The notes: generated by a model from the sequence alone, not told the origin. DNA of 64,000 nt from Candidula unifasciata (GCA_905116865.2 CAJHNH020000835.1:388804-452803), one strand, 5' to 3'; counted from the stretch's first letter, positions 12,004 through 22,675 are shown. Made by a program: numbers and translations.

Positions 12004-12885
12004 AGCCATACCAACCATTCCATCCACATCATCTACATTTGTGACATCTAGAAACCTGCCGATCCTCAACTTAGACGAGAAACTTCATCAATTCCATGAA
12101 GTGATAAATGTCTATCTGGTTTCGTTGTTGTATTCTAACTCGCCAGGTGAGAGTTTGTTTTTCTCTGTTGACTTGATGAATGTTCACTCCTTGTAGCTTC
12201 ATTACTCCTAGACTGATTAATTTGTTGTTGTCAGGATGCAATTCCTTAGTAATATAAACTGTTACACTTTATCTGGTCACTTCCGTCCTCACCGATTACT
12301 AATTAAAAAAAAAAAAAATGGTTTCCAGCGCAGTTGTTGGCAGCTTCCGGTTTCCCAGACGAGAGTGTTATACTGTGCTAGAGGAAGCCGTGGCTATGGC
12401 GATGGTAGTGCAGCTAGCGATATCCATACAGGATTTCCCATCTGTTGTGTCGCATGTCACATGCGTTTAGTCTGCTTCTTCTCAGAATCATCTTTTCATT
12501 TATTCCTATCCTCTTTGACTAACTGACTGACTTTCTACCCCACCAGGACATCACACAAGCGATAAACACCCGATGACACAATGTACCACCATGTGGGTGA
12601 AGATCACCGTGGAGAGGTCCCAGAAACCGCGTTCAGCCTTTAGGCCATATTTATGGCCAGGCTATATGTATTGCGGTCCCTGGCAAGAGCCAGAGTGAGG
12701 CTTTATATAACGAAAGATTGCATCCTAAAAAGGACGGGAAGTGCCTGCACTCCCCAATTCCCTTTACGATTGTCCCCCTTTTATACGATACAGTCTCTGG
12801 CATTTTACCACCACGAATCTACATCAATATCGGTACTATTTATGTCCCACTAGTTCGGGGTGACTATTCTTTTCCCTTTCTTGGA
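12004..12885. other. No recognisable feature
   Basis: This stretch is single-copy as far as I can see, with an A tract near 12305-12318. The short open frames here match no family I know. Confidence 0.4.
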
Positions 12886-12887
12886 AT

Positions 12888-13165
12888 CTCGCGGCGTCAG
12901 TGGCTTGGGCGTTGCGAGTCCCACTGGTAATTCCAACATACCGCCATCGAAACCCACTGCTGGCTGCGTGGTCTTTTATCATGGTACGGGGCGTCGCAGG
13001 TCGAGCCAACCTAAAATGGGTACCAGAATGGCTTTCCTTGGGAAGTAAAGACAGCCGACGTAATGCTAACCACATTACCCACCTAGTGCAGATAGTCTGT
13101 ACAAATATGGGCGCTCTTCCCATATACATTATGCGCCTAAAAGGCGTGAAAAGAAATCTTTACTT
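12888..13165 (+). mobile_element. SINE family C, copy 1 (tRNA-like head)
   Basis: The head has an A-box-like GTGGCTTGGGCGTTGCGAG and a weak B box CATCGAAACCC. The body includes GGGGCGTCGCAGGTCGA, AAGTAAAGACAGCCGACGTA and a tail with GCGCCTAAAAGGCGTGAAAA. The copy at 50405-50655 shares the whole body, which supports it as an interspersed family. Confidence 0.75.
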
Positions 13166-13284
13166 TTATCTGAGAATCTTCTCCTGATTCTTATTCCTTG
13201 ATTGTGAAATTACTTACTAAATTTGTGGCTGCACTCCACACCATAAAACTGTGAGATTTTATAAGCTATTGCAAGCATGTGAAA

Positions 13285-14250
13285 TCCGTGCGAGTATGTC
13301 AATACCCGTCCTAGATACACAGTTTGCTTGTATGTCAGTGCCCGTCCTAGACACACAGTTTGCTTATATGTCAATACCCGTCCTAGATACACAGTTTGCT
13401 TGTATGTCAATACCCGTCCTAGATACACAGTTTGCTTGTATGTCAATACCCGTCCCAGATACACAGTTTGCTTGTATGTCAATACCCGTCCTAGATACAC
13501 CGTTTGCTTGTATGTCAATACCCGTCCTAGATACACAGTTTGCTTGTATGTCAATGCATTTCCTGGACACACAGTTTGTTTGTATGTCAATGCCCGTCCT
13601 AGACACACAGTTTGTTTGTATGTCAATGCCCGTCCTAGACACACAGTTTGTTTGTATGTCAATACCCGTCCTAGACACACAGTTTGTTTGTATGTCAATA
13701 CCCGTCCTAGACACACCGTTTGTTTGTATGTCAATACCCGTCCTAGACACACAGTTTGTTTGTATGTCAATGCCCGTCCTAGACACACAGTTTGTTTGTG
13801 TGTCAATGCCCGTCCTAGACACACAGTTTGTTTGTATGTCAATACCCGTCCTAGATACACAGTTTGCTTGTATGTCAATACCCGTCCTAGATACACAGTT
13901 TGCTTGTATGTCAATACCCGTCCTAGATACACAGTTTGCTTGTATGTCAATACCCGTCCTAGACACACAGTTTGCTTGTATGTCAATGCATTTCCTAGAC
14001 ACACAGTTTGTTTGTATGTCAATGCCCGTCCTAGACACACAGTTTGTTTGTATGTCAATGCCAGTCCTAGACACACAGTTTGCTTATATGTCAATGCCCG
14101 TCCTAGACACACAGTTTGTTTGTATGTCAGTGCCCGTCCTAGACACACAGTTTGTTTGCATGTCAATGCCCGTCCTAGACACACAGTTTGTTCGTACGTC
14201 AATGCCCGTCCTAGACACACAGTTTGTACGTAAATGCCCGTCCTAGGTTA
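13285..14250. repeat. 36 bp minisatellite, about 27 copies
   Basis: The unit contains TGTATGTCAATACCCGTCCT and AGACACACAGTTTG. Variants alternate at three sites (ATAC/ATGC, GATAC/GACAC, TTGC/TTGT) in runs. Being a multiple of 3 and poor in stops, it is open in at least two frames on each strand. None of these shows features of a real protein. Confidence 0.95.
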
Positions 14251-14439
14251 CCATGCCCTGTCTGTCAAAGTTCATAAATAAAGTCAGCGACCTGTCAAAA
14301 ACCTGGCTGGCCCAGATACAGCCAAGAACGTTGCAGCCCTGATCTTGGATATGTGCTGATAACATGTCGTCATCAATTGGTGTCAACCTGTTAGCCGGCA
14401 TATCACACGCGACTGTTACCGCCTATTTAAACCCACAAG

Positions 14440-14580
14440 CTATTACGGGTCCAGAAACGCCTACTATTAAATAAAGCTAAACTTATTTACAAAATCATAT
14501 CTAAAAACTCTCTAAGTTACCTTTGTTAATTATTTAAATACAATAAGAGGCATAGTAAACTCTCTAACATACTGCGTACC
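14440..14580 (+). pseudogene. CR1/L2-like LINE fragment, left part
   Basis: The plus frame gives QKRLLLNKAKLIYKIISKN and, after a stop, HSKLSNILRT. This is the style of the CR1/L2 ORF2 C-terminal region. It continues at 15652 once the intervening LINE and one copy of the ACTGCGTACC duplication are removed. Confidence 0.6.
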
Positions 14581-15641
14581 ATCATCATCATCATCATCAT
14601 CATATAATCATCAACCACTTCTGCCGTTAAGCGCCATGGGGAGGAATACTTTGCGATCCAGTGCACGTTGGCTACCACTGGCTATTGTCATGCCGGGAAG
14701 GCGAAGAGTGTCTTTAATGTTGTCGATCCATGTTTTCCGCGGCCGTCCTCTTGCTCTTGTAGTTGATCTTCTGAGATGTAGTTCTTGTGATGGTATTTGA
14801 TCTTGCTGCATTTTAACAAGATGGCCAAACCACTTGATCTGCTGTTTCTCGACGAATCTAGTACAAGGTGTCGTTCCCACAATTTGCCTGATAGTTTCAT
14901 TATTCACTCAATCTTGGATGGTTAGGCTGGCTGCTTTTCTCAGGCATCTTATCTCGCAGGTGGTAATTTTGCATATATGGGCTTTAGTTGGTGTCCATGT
15001 TTGGCACTGGTAGCTTAATGTTGGAATGAATATGCTATTCCCCCGTGTGGGTTCCGAGGCCCCATTGTGGGGAAAACAAGAATAGACCCACTGCCTCCCC
15101 AAAAGCATGTCGTAAGAGTCGACTAATTGGGAAGCTTCCTTTGAAGTCGGAGTGCATCTGCCGGAGAGGCAAGGAACCAACAGTCTGTATTCAAGAGAAT
15201 GAGATCTGTAAAACTGATGCACACGCAACACTCAGGTTCTGGAGCAGGACTGCAGTTCAGTAGTGGACGAGCAACCAGAACCTTCCGCCAGAGTTTACAG
15301 CTGGTGAACGTGAAGAAGAAGAAGAATATGCTATTAATAATCTGTCTCTTTGCACTCATAGTTTTGTGTGGATGTCTTAATAATGGTGATAATTGGTATA
15401 TAAGTGCACTTGCTTTCTGATATCTGGTTTCTATTTCTCTGTTGATTCTACAATCTTCTGTGATCATACTTCCTAGATATTTAAATTCCCTAACTTGATT
15501 CAGGACAGAACCATTCAGCTGTATGTGTAGTGGCGCAGGGGTTCTACTAACTTGCATTGTTTCAGTTTTGTTTACATTGATCTTCATGTTGTATTTACTA
15601 CATGCTGAGTTTAACCTGTTCATGTGGTCCTGCAGTCTATA
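14581..15641 (-). mobile_element. 5'-truncated LINE with (ATG)n tail and target-site duplication
   Basis: The minus-strand ORF2 C-terminal part starts at about 15640 with HMNRLNSACSKYNMKINVNK and EFKYLGSMITEDCRINREIE. It is interrupted by a SINE, then resumes with IFIPTLSYQCQTW, QIKWFGHLVKM and GRPRKTWIDNIKDTL. It ends NGRSG-stop near 14611 with an (ATG)n tail at 14581-14602. The host site ACTGCGTACC is duplicated at 14571-14580 and 15642-15651. A full element would be several kb, so this is a short truncated copy. One in-frame stop separates the last two blocks. Confidence 0.9.
15040..15323 (+). mobile_element. SINE family E, full copy with target-site duplication
   Basis: This 284 bp insertion lies inside the LINE, flanked by the 12 bp repeat GAATATGCTATT (15028-15039 and 15324-15335). 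The body contains AACAAGAATAGACCCACTGC and GCATGTCGTAAGAGTCGACT, and the tail has CCTTCCGCCAGAGTTTACAG followed by (GAA)n. No clear A/B boxes are visible, so its RNA ancestry is open. Partial copies lie at 11399, 21733 and 7462. Confidence 0.9.
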
Positions 15642-15651
15642 ACTGCGTACC

Positions 15652-15870
15652 TCTAAACCTAAATAGACCTATTGACAAACAAAACAAGCCTAGCGTATTC
15701 TGCAGCTCAGTTGTGGGATCATCTTTCACAGAAAATCAAAAATATCACTAACCCCTATGCCCTATAGACTCAGTCGGAAACTATTTAAACATTTATTCAC
15801 TGCTGACTATGTACCTCCTATGAAAGATTATAGTATGTTAAGGATTTGATGTATTTTCTTCTGGGTGTGT
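15652..15870 (+). pseudogene. CR1/L2-like LINE fragment, right part
   Basis: This is the continuation of the element at 14440. The plus frames give LWDHLSQKIKNI-like sequence and RLSRKLFKHLFTADYVPP, the usual end of CR1/L2 ORF2 (LW..LP..I.N......FK..LK..LF). Several frameshifts are present. Confidence 0.6.
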
Positions 15871-15942
15871 AAACTTTTGTGTTTTCTAAGTTATTATTGT
15901 TTTAAAATGTCGGTGCCACATGTTCATCTCCCTCTGTGTGTG

Positions 15943-15980
15943 TTGGTGTGTGTGTGTGTGTGTGTGCGTGCGGGTGTGTG
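15943..15980. repeat. (TG)n microsatellite
   Basis: An imperfect TG tract with GC interruptions. Confidence 0.85.
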
Positions 15981-16076
15981 CACGTGAGCGCGTATGTATT
16001 ATCTGTGCGAGTGTTATTTATACAAATTTAATATATCCTAGGTCATCCATTTCATATCACAGCTGGCAAAACCTTT

Positions 16077-16495
16077 TTTTTTTAAACTCTGGCTTTGATT
16101 TCTTCACCGTGGCAACTAACAAGTCACCAGTACCAACAGCTGACAGCCTGTTGAGGCGACCCTTGATCCCGTTGACAGCCTGTTGAGGCGACCCTTGATC
16201 CCGTTGACAGCCTGTTGAGGCGACCCTTGATCCCACTGACAGCCTGTTGAGGCAACCCTTGATCCCACTGACACCCTGTTGAGGCGACCCTTGATCCCAC
16301 TGACAGCCTGTTGAGGCAACCCTTGATCCCACTGACAGCCTGTTGAGGCGACCCCTGATCACACTGACAGCAATAACAAACAGGTTCTTGGCACCTGTAT
16401 TGTCAGCACAGTTGATGACGGCTCCGACTGGTAGACCCAGGGAGATGAGGAATTTTCCACTCACTGGCTGAACCATCACGTCCTCTCTTAGATAT
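16077..16495 (-). pseudogene. RPL23: RPL23 (uL14) processed pseudogene with internal minisatellite
   Basis: Read from 16495 leftward it gives (Met to Ile)[10 protein letters not shown], a one-base insertion, then [30 protein letters not shown] and IRGRLNRLS. After the array it continues [17 protein letters not shown] and KKK. Ribosomal protein L23 (uL14, large subunit) has this order: [25 protein letters not shown], then KGRLNRLP, then GDMVMATVKKGKPELRKK. The exon-like N-terminal and central parts are continuous without introns, which points to a retrocopy. It lost the start codon, has a frameshift and stops after about 70 residues. The GRLNRL segment is expanded into the 32 bp array. Confidence 0.9.
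16138..16372. repeat. 32 bp minisatellite inside the RPL23 pseudogene, about 7 copies
   Basis: The unit contains GACAGCCTGTTGAGGCGACC and CTTGATCCC. On the minus strand it encodes the RPL23 segment GIKGRLNRL once per unit. The period (16151 to 16183) is 32 bp, not a multiple of three, so each copy shifts frame. Confidence 0.93.
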
Positions 16496-16904
16496 TTTGG
16501 GAACTGGCACCCTGCATCCTTCTCTTGCTGTCATTTAATGGTCTTTACATGATCTCCTTCTCCCACCACAGTTTATTACCACAACGCTATCACCTCATTA
16601 TCCACAAACAGCATTAGCCGGGCCAACATATTTCCATGTCAGCGAACTTTCAGTCCAGGCTAACGTGCCCGCGAGTTCCTGTCTGACACCCGGATCCCTG
16701 CTCTCTCGTTCTTTGTTCACCATCGACCCAAGCGCGTGGCCCGGACGCGTGTCTGTTCATCAAAGCAGAAATCGCGCCACTTTGGCCGTCTTTGACACGA
16801 TCGGGCAACCTCAAACACGTCCTGGACAGAACTTCAGCTCACGTTACAAACCGGATTCAGCTGACTACTACCCGCAAGCTCGCTCCGTAAATGAGTCAAA
16901 CAAC
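16496..16904. other. No recognisable feature
   Basis: GC-richer single-copy-looking sequence. The frames here match nothing I know. Confidence 0.4.
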
Positions 16905-18489
16905 AGTATAATACGGGTTTGAGGAAGACATTCAGTAATGGAGCTAAGAAAAGTATGATACGGGTTTGGGAAAGACAAAAAATAATAGATCTAAAAACAG
17001 TATGATACGGGTTTGGAGAACACATTCAGTAATGGATCTAACAACAAAACAATACCGTTTGGGGGAAGCCATTCAGTAATTTATCTAATAAAAGTATAAT
17101 ACGGGTTTGGGGAAGTCATACAATAATGGATCTAAAAACATTATGATACGGGTTTGGGGAAGTCATACAATAATGGATCTAAAAACAGTATGACACGGGT
17201 TTGGGGAAGTCATACAATAATGGATCTAAAAACATTATGACACGGGTTTGGGGAAGTCATTTAGTAATGGATTTAACAACAAAATGATACAGGTGTGGAG
17301 AAGACATTTAGTAATGTATCCACAATAGGATAATACGGGTTTGGGGAAGACATTTAGTAATGTATCCACAATAGGATAATACGGGTTTGGGGAAGACATT
17401 TAGTAATGTATCCACAATAGGATAATACGGGTTTGGGAAAGACATTTAGTAATGTATCCACAATAGGATAATACGGGTTTGGGGAAGACATTTAGTAATG
17501 TATCCACAATAGGATAATACGGGTTTGGGGAAGACATTTAGTAATGTATCCACAATAGGATAATACGGGTTTGGGGAAGACATTTAGTAATGTATCCACA
17601 ATAGGATAATACGGGGTTTGGGGAAGACATTTAGTAATGTATCCACAATAGGATAATACGGGTTTGGGGAAGACATTTAGTAATGTATCCACAATAGGAT
17701 AATACGGGTTTGGGGAAGACATTTAGTAATGTATCCACAATAGGATAATACGGGTTTCTGGAAGACATTTAGTAATGTATCCACAATAGGATAATACGGG
17801 TTTGGGGAAGACATTTAGTAATGTATCCACAATAGGATAATACGGGTTTGGGGAAGACATTTAGTAATGTATCCACAATAGGATAATACGGGTTTCTGGA
17901 AGACATTTAGTAATGTATCCACAATAGGATAATACCGGTTTGGGGAAGACATTTAGTAATCGATTCAAGAACAGTATGACACCGGTTTGGGGAAGACATT
18001 TAGTAATGGATCTAACAACAGAATGATACGGTTTTGGGGAAGCCAATCAGTAATGGATCTAACAACATTGTTATATGTGTTTAGGGAAGACGTTAAGTAA
18101 TAGATCTAACAACAGTATGATACGGGTTTAGGGAAGACATTAAGTAATAGATCTAACAGCAGTATGATACGGGTTTAGGGAAGAATTAGGTAATAGATCT
18201 AACAACAGTGTGATATGGGTTTAGGGAAGACATTAAGTAATAGATCTAACAATAGTGTGATATGGGTTTAGGGAAGACATTAAGTAATAGATCTAACAAC
18301 AGTATGATACGGGTTTAGGGAAGAATTAAGTAATAGATCTAACAACAGTGTGATATGGGTGTTTAGGGAAGACATTAAGTAAGAGATCTAACAACAGTAT
18401 GATACGGGTTTAGGGAAGACATTAAGTAATAGATCTAACAACAGTATGATACGGGTTTAGGGAAGACATTAAGTAATAGATCTAACAAC
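16905..18489. repeat. 46 bp minisatellite with three regional variants, about 34 copies
   Basis: The unit contains ATACGGGTTTGGGGAAGACA and TTTAGTAATG. The left part carries GTCATACAATAATGGATCT variants. The centre (17290-17940) is nearly homogeneous with TATCCACAATAGGATA. The right part carries GTTTAGGGAAGACATTAAGT. It resumes at 19833-19949 and 21681-21722 after mobile-element insertions. Confidence 0.95.
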
Positions 18490-18567
18490 TAGGGTTGTAC
18501 CAAATAGTGATTATCACTATTCGGCCGAATACGAATAGATGGACCAACTATTTGGCCGAATACGAAT

Positions 18568-18622
18568 ACTTTTTCTTCTCTTCCACCTTGTACCTCATCG
18601 AAGTGTCGGGGAGATGTAATGT
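18568..18622 (-). mobile_element. Very short LINE 3'-end insertion
   Basis: About 55 bp with CTCTTCCACCTTGTACCTCA is shared with the 3' end of the LINE at 53460-54220. It is flanked by CGAATACGAATA on both sides (about 18553-18564 and 18629-18640), consistent with a strongly 5'-truncated insertion. Confidence 0.65.
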
Positions 18623-18639
18623 ACGAAAACGAATACGAA

Positions 18640-19420
18640 TAGTGAATAATCATCATCAGGTGCTTTACCGACTGGCATGGGCGATAATGCCTCGCCACAA
18701 TCTGCGATCTCCTGCAGCATGTATTAGTTTGTGTGCTGACCCACCTCCATGCCATGCAACAAGACTGTCAAGAATCTTCTCTCGTGTCTTACTCTATCCC
18801 TCATTCCACATATCTTTCCAGTGGTCACCAAATGTTCTATTTTCCCTCATCTTATAACATGGCCAAAAAATAATTACTGTCTCCTTCTGATGTCTGTGAG
18901 CAGTTGTCTTCGGGCTCCCGCCTCTATCAAAACCTCTTAGTAACTTTTTTGGGGGGGGGGGGGGGGGCGAGGGGGGGGGGGTACGGCCTGTCCAATGTAT
19001 TTTAAGCATTGTTCTGTACAACCACATCTCTGAGGCCTCAAGAAATTGTTTGGCCTGCCTACCGATTGTCCAGGACTTACAGCCATATGTTAAAACTGAA
19101 TGTATGTAGCAAGCAAGAATTCTTTTTCTAACCTTCACTGACAAAGATATATTGCATAAGATGTTCTTCTTTTTATAAAATGCAGTTTTTGCCTGTCCTA
19201 TTCTGTTTCTTATTTCAGTAATGCATCTTCCATCTGATGTTATCCATGTGCCCAAATATATAAATTTCTGTACTTGTCCCCCCCCCCTCCCCCCCCCCAA
19301 AAAAAAAAAAACCAATTACTTTTATTACACATTTAGGATTAATTATTTTCTTTGATACCACCATTACTTCTGTCTTCCCACTATTCAAACTGATGCCAAT
19401 TCTTCCACTTTCGTGTATAA
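18640..19420 (-). pseudogene. LINE reverse-transcriptase C-terminal fragment
   Basis: The minus frames give NSGKTEVMVVSKK, KFIYLGTWITSDGRCITEIR and IHSVLTYGCKSWTIGRQAKQ, followed by MWLYRTMLKIHWTGR. These are thumb and C-terminal motifs of a LINE reverse transcriptase. Long G and C runs (about 18949-18980 and 19279-19300) and an A run break the frame. The short ATGATG tail near 18650 is similar to that of the LINE at 14581. Confidence 0.75.
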
Positions 19421-19832
19421 AATAGATCTAAAAAAAAAATAATGTCAAATGTACGCTGAAATTTTACTTCACAAAATGTTGTACATAATAGTAAACATTT
19501 AAAACACATTTCATGTTTTGCATCCTTCAGTCAGTCAGTCTGTGGTAGCTAATACCTATGAATGAAAGTATTCTTAGTTTTATGACAAGTAACTAAACTT
19601 GTAAAATGTCAAGGACAGCTTAGTTAATTTATGAAAGCGGCATTAGTTTTCAAAAAAAAAAAAAATTTGTTTCATGTTGTCAGCATTAAGGCAGCTTCTT
19701 GTCTCACTGAAGGTATTTCCAGCTGTACTAAACAAACGTTCACTTGGTACGCTCGTAGGTGGTGCACAAACATAACGCTTGACAGTATGAACCACGGCCA
19801 GCTCCACATTTTTATAAGGCCGTACAGCTCGA

Positions 19833-19949
19833 ACAGTAATTGATCTGACAACATTGTAATACTGGTTTAGGGAAGACATTCAGTAATGGATCTGACAACA
19901 GTAGGATACTGTTTTGGGGAAAATATTCAGCAATGGATCTAACACAAGT
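19833..19949. repeat. 46 bp minisatellite, second segment
   Basis: Two to three units (GGTTTAGGGAAGACATTCAG, TAATGGATCTGACAAC) are stranded between the hAT remnant and the next LINE. Confidence 0.85.
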
Positions 19950-20518
19950 GGGTCATTCTGGGTTGCACCAGAAACACCCCAGTGGTGTGTATGCGAAACA
20001 TCCTTGGTTTGCTGACTGTTGCAGGTAGGCACAAGGTGCTGCAGGCGAAGTTATACCTCAGGGTAGCTGCAGACACAGACCACCCTCTGCATGAAGCTCT
20101 GGGTGCAGTTAAGGGTCAGCGGCTGATAAGAGGGAAGTCATGGATGGCTCAGACAAAAGACACAATCAGACAGGTTTCACTGAGAAAACTGGGCGAGGAG
20201 AGGAGTGGGTCAAAGTGCCACCTAAACAGTCAGACTTGTGCAGGGTCATAATCACACTGAGCCGGGAATGCAGAGACTGGCCAGCAGATGCCCCAGAGGT
20301 GGAAATTCAGCAATTATTTCAAGATAATGCTCGCTCAGAAGATTCGATCATTTACACAGACGTTTCAGTGTCAGGAGGCAAAATAAATGCTTGGGGTTTC
20401 TTAGCAAAAGTCAATGGTCGACGTTTGGTACAGGAGAGCCTAGAATATGGTACCACAACGTCTAACTTAAGAATAAAGGTGAAGGCGGGCACTGCAGCTT
20501 TCCGCTGGCTCGAGAACA

Positions 20519-20519
20519 C

Positions 20520-20553
<34 letters not shown>
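20519..20553. repeat. (AC)n microsatellite inside the LINE RNase H region
   Basis: A pure AC tract of about 16 copies lies between the ENTT and IVTDSES segments of the domain. Confidence 0.95.
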
Positions 20554-20554
<1 letters not shown>

Positions 20555-20581
20555 CGCGATTGTAACTGACTCAGAAAGCAT

Positions 20582-21358
20582 GCTGAGGAAGATCAGAACA
20601 GGTATGCTTCGTGCAGAGTGGCATGTCTCGCTGCGGAAGATCAGAACAGGTATGCTTCTTGCAAGGTGGCATGTCTCGTTGCGGAAGATCAGAACAGGTA
20701 TGCTTCTTGCAAGGTGGCATGTCTCGTTGCGGAAGATCAGAACAGGTATGCTTCTTGCAAGGTGGCATGTCTCGCTGAGGAAGATCAGAACAGGTATGCT
20801 TCTTGCAAGGTGGCATGTCTCGCTGAGGAAGATCAGAACAGGTATGCTTCTTGCAAGGTGGCATGTCTCGCTGCGGAAGATCAGAACAGGTATGCTTCTT
20901 GCAAGGTGGCATGTCTCGCTGCGGAAGATCAGAAAAGGTATGCTTCTTGCAAGGTGGCATGTCTCGCTGCGGAAGATCAGAACAGGTATGCTTCTTGCAA
21001 GGTGGCATGTCTCGCGGAGGGAGATCAGAACAGGTATGCTTCTTGCAAGGTGGCATGTCTCGCTACGGAAGATCAGAACAGGTATGCTTCTTGCAAGGTG
21101 GCATGTCTCGCTACGGAAGATCAGAACAGGTATGCTTCTTGCAAGGTGGCATGTCTCGCTGAGGAAGATCAGAACAGGTATGCTTCTTGCAAGGTGGCAT
21201 GTCTCGTTGCGGAAGATCAGAACAGGTATGCTTCTTGCAAGGTGGCATGTCTCGCTGAGGAAGATCAGAACAGGTATGCTTCTTGCAAGGTGGCATGTCT
21301 CGCTGAGGAAGATCAGAACAGGTATGCTTCTTGCAAGGTGGCATGTCTCGTTGCGGAA
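20582..21358. repeat. 48 bp minisatellite inside the LINE RNase H domain, about 16 copies
   Basis: The unit contains GAAGATCAGAACAGGTATGC and AAGGTGGCATGTCTCG. It encodes 16 residues, beginning LRKIRTGMLLARWHVS, which derive from the RNase H segment SMLRKIRTGMLRAEW. Units differ at few sites (GCTGAGG, GTTGCGG, GCTACGG). Confidence 0.95.
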
Positions 21359-21732
21359 GACACGGGAGAGGAGTATTGTCTGGATTTTTTTCACCAGGTC
21401 ATGCCGGTGTGTTGGGTATTGAACAGACGGACAGACTGGCTGGCTCTGCACAGCTTAGTGGAATACTGATGCATGATAATCAGACATAGTTAGTGCCTTG
21501 TGGGAGAGATTCTGGCAGATGCTCGCGGTTCAGAGGAAAGGCAAGACGGACATTTAATCAGAAAGCTAGTGGCACCATTTGTATCATAACTCTTCACTTG
21601 CTGCTAAAGATGGGGACGCAGATCTTATGGGAATGCCCCGAGTGCTGTGATGTCGGTTCTTGAATCAAATCAAAATCAATCACAAGTATGATACGGGTTT
21701 GGGGAAGACATTCAATACTGGCCGCCTAAAAC

Positions 21733-21865
21733 TCCCCGTGTGAGTTCCCATGCCCATTTCAGAGGGACAAAGAGTAGACCCACAACCCCATTACAAGCAT
21801 GACGTAAAAGTCGACGAATAAGGAACGTTTTTTTTAAAGTCGGAAGCTAGGAACCAAGAGTGTGC
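21733..21865 (+). mobile_element. SINE family E, diverged partial copy
   Basis: Matches CCCGTGTGAGTTCCCATGCC, AGAGTAGACCCACAAC and ACGTAAAAGTCGACGAATAA to the intact copy, with several differences and no tail. Confidence 0.65.
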
Positions 21866-22420
21866 AGAGAACTAAACAGGATATGTAAAACGAATGTGCC
21901 CTAAAACTAAGATTCTGAACCAAGATCAAAGTCTGACAAAAGAAAAAGTAGAAGACCGCCTGGGATAACAAATATGACAGGACTTCATTACTATCGGGCG
22001 ACTAAACCTTAAGGCTTGGTATCTTGAGCGCCACACCCCCCCCCCCCCACCAGTAGAGAAAAAAAAACGGGGGAGGGAAGGGAAGGGTGACAGCTCTAGC
22101 CCATTACTTTGTGACAGTTCTACTTGTAAGATTTTACTTACGTAGGTCAAGTGTATTATGATATTTATCGGTGACTCTGATCCCTCTTTAGGGACAATTC
22201 GAGAAATGCCTTCTAGAACAATGTCAATATCTAGACGTCCTTTTGTTAAGCGTTTGGTAATATTAGGTATATTATTTCAAATATATTAAATTTACTTACC
22301 ATTCAGCACATATTATTATTCAATCATAAATATTGGGCAATTAAAAAGGCTTTAGTCCATTGAAAACTCGCCCCCCCCCCCAAGATTTTAGGATGGTGGT
22401 GCACCTTGTACCAGCCGATT
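21866..22420. other. No recognisable gene; homopolymer runs
   Basis: C runs lie near 22036-22048 and 22371-22381, and there is an A run near 22061. Otherwise it is AT-rich with nothing identified. Confidence 0.4.
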
Positions 22421-22424
22421 TTTG

Positions 22425-22675
22425 ACTCCACCAGCAGAGATTTGACTCCACCAGCTGAGATTTAACTCCATCAGCAGAGATTTGACTTCACCAGTAGAGA
22501 TTTAACTCCACCAGCAGAGATTTGACCTCACCAACAGAGATTTGACTCCATCAGCTGAGATTTGACTCCATCAGCAGAGATTTGACTTCACCAACAGAGA
22601 TTTGACCTCACCAACATAGATTTGACCTCACCAACAGAAATTTGACTTCACCAGCAGAGATTTAACTTCACAAGC
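22425..22675. repeat. 20 bp minisatellite, about 12 copies
   Basis: Unit GATTTGACTCCACCAGCAGA with T/C, A/G and CTGA variants. Confidence 0.9.

Larger units (their letters stand above)
18490..19832 (-). mobile_element. hAT transposon remnant, invaded by LINEs
   Basis: The left end TAGGGTTGTACCAAATAGTG begins abruptly in the 46 bp array and contains a palindromic CACTATTCGGCCGAATACGA stretch, as in hAT terminal regions. At 19650-19832 the minus strand encodes KRYVCAPPTSVPSERLFSTA, then CLNADN. This is the C-terminal dimerisation segment of hAT/ZBED transposases (Y.C.PATS.PSER.FS.AG). The rest of the transposase and the other terminus are missing. Two LINE pieces (18568-18622 and 18640-19420) are inserted. 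Confidence 0.75.
19950..21680 (+). mobile_element. LINE fragment with RNase H domain, with target-site duplication
   Basis: The plus frames carry a linker, then the LINE RNase H domain: SIIYTDVSVSGGKINAWGFL (YTDGSV motif with Gly to Val), LRIKVKAGTAAFRWLEN, an (AC)n tract, IVTDSESMLRKIRTGMLRAE. After a 48 bp array it ends with IVWIFFTRSCRCVGY and RTDWLALHS-like residues, where the family has WIFCPGHAGV.GNERAD.LA. CACAAGT occurs at both borders (19943-19949 and 21681-21687). The 3' end is an AATCAAAATCAA tail. The element is dead because its RNase H domain is split by repeats and frameshifts. Confidence 0.85.

Noticed and set aside
13210..14246. Long frames of about 300 codons on both strands (TYKQTVCLGR, VLDTQFVCMS)
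   Set aside because: Products of the 36 bp array; two strands and several frames are equally open.
20462..21469. Repeat proteins of 280-330 codons (LRKIRTGMLLARWHVS and others)
   Set aside because: The array is an expansion inside a dead LINE RNase H domain, not a gene.
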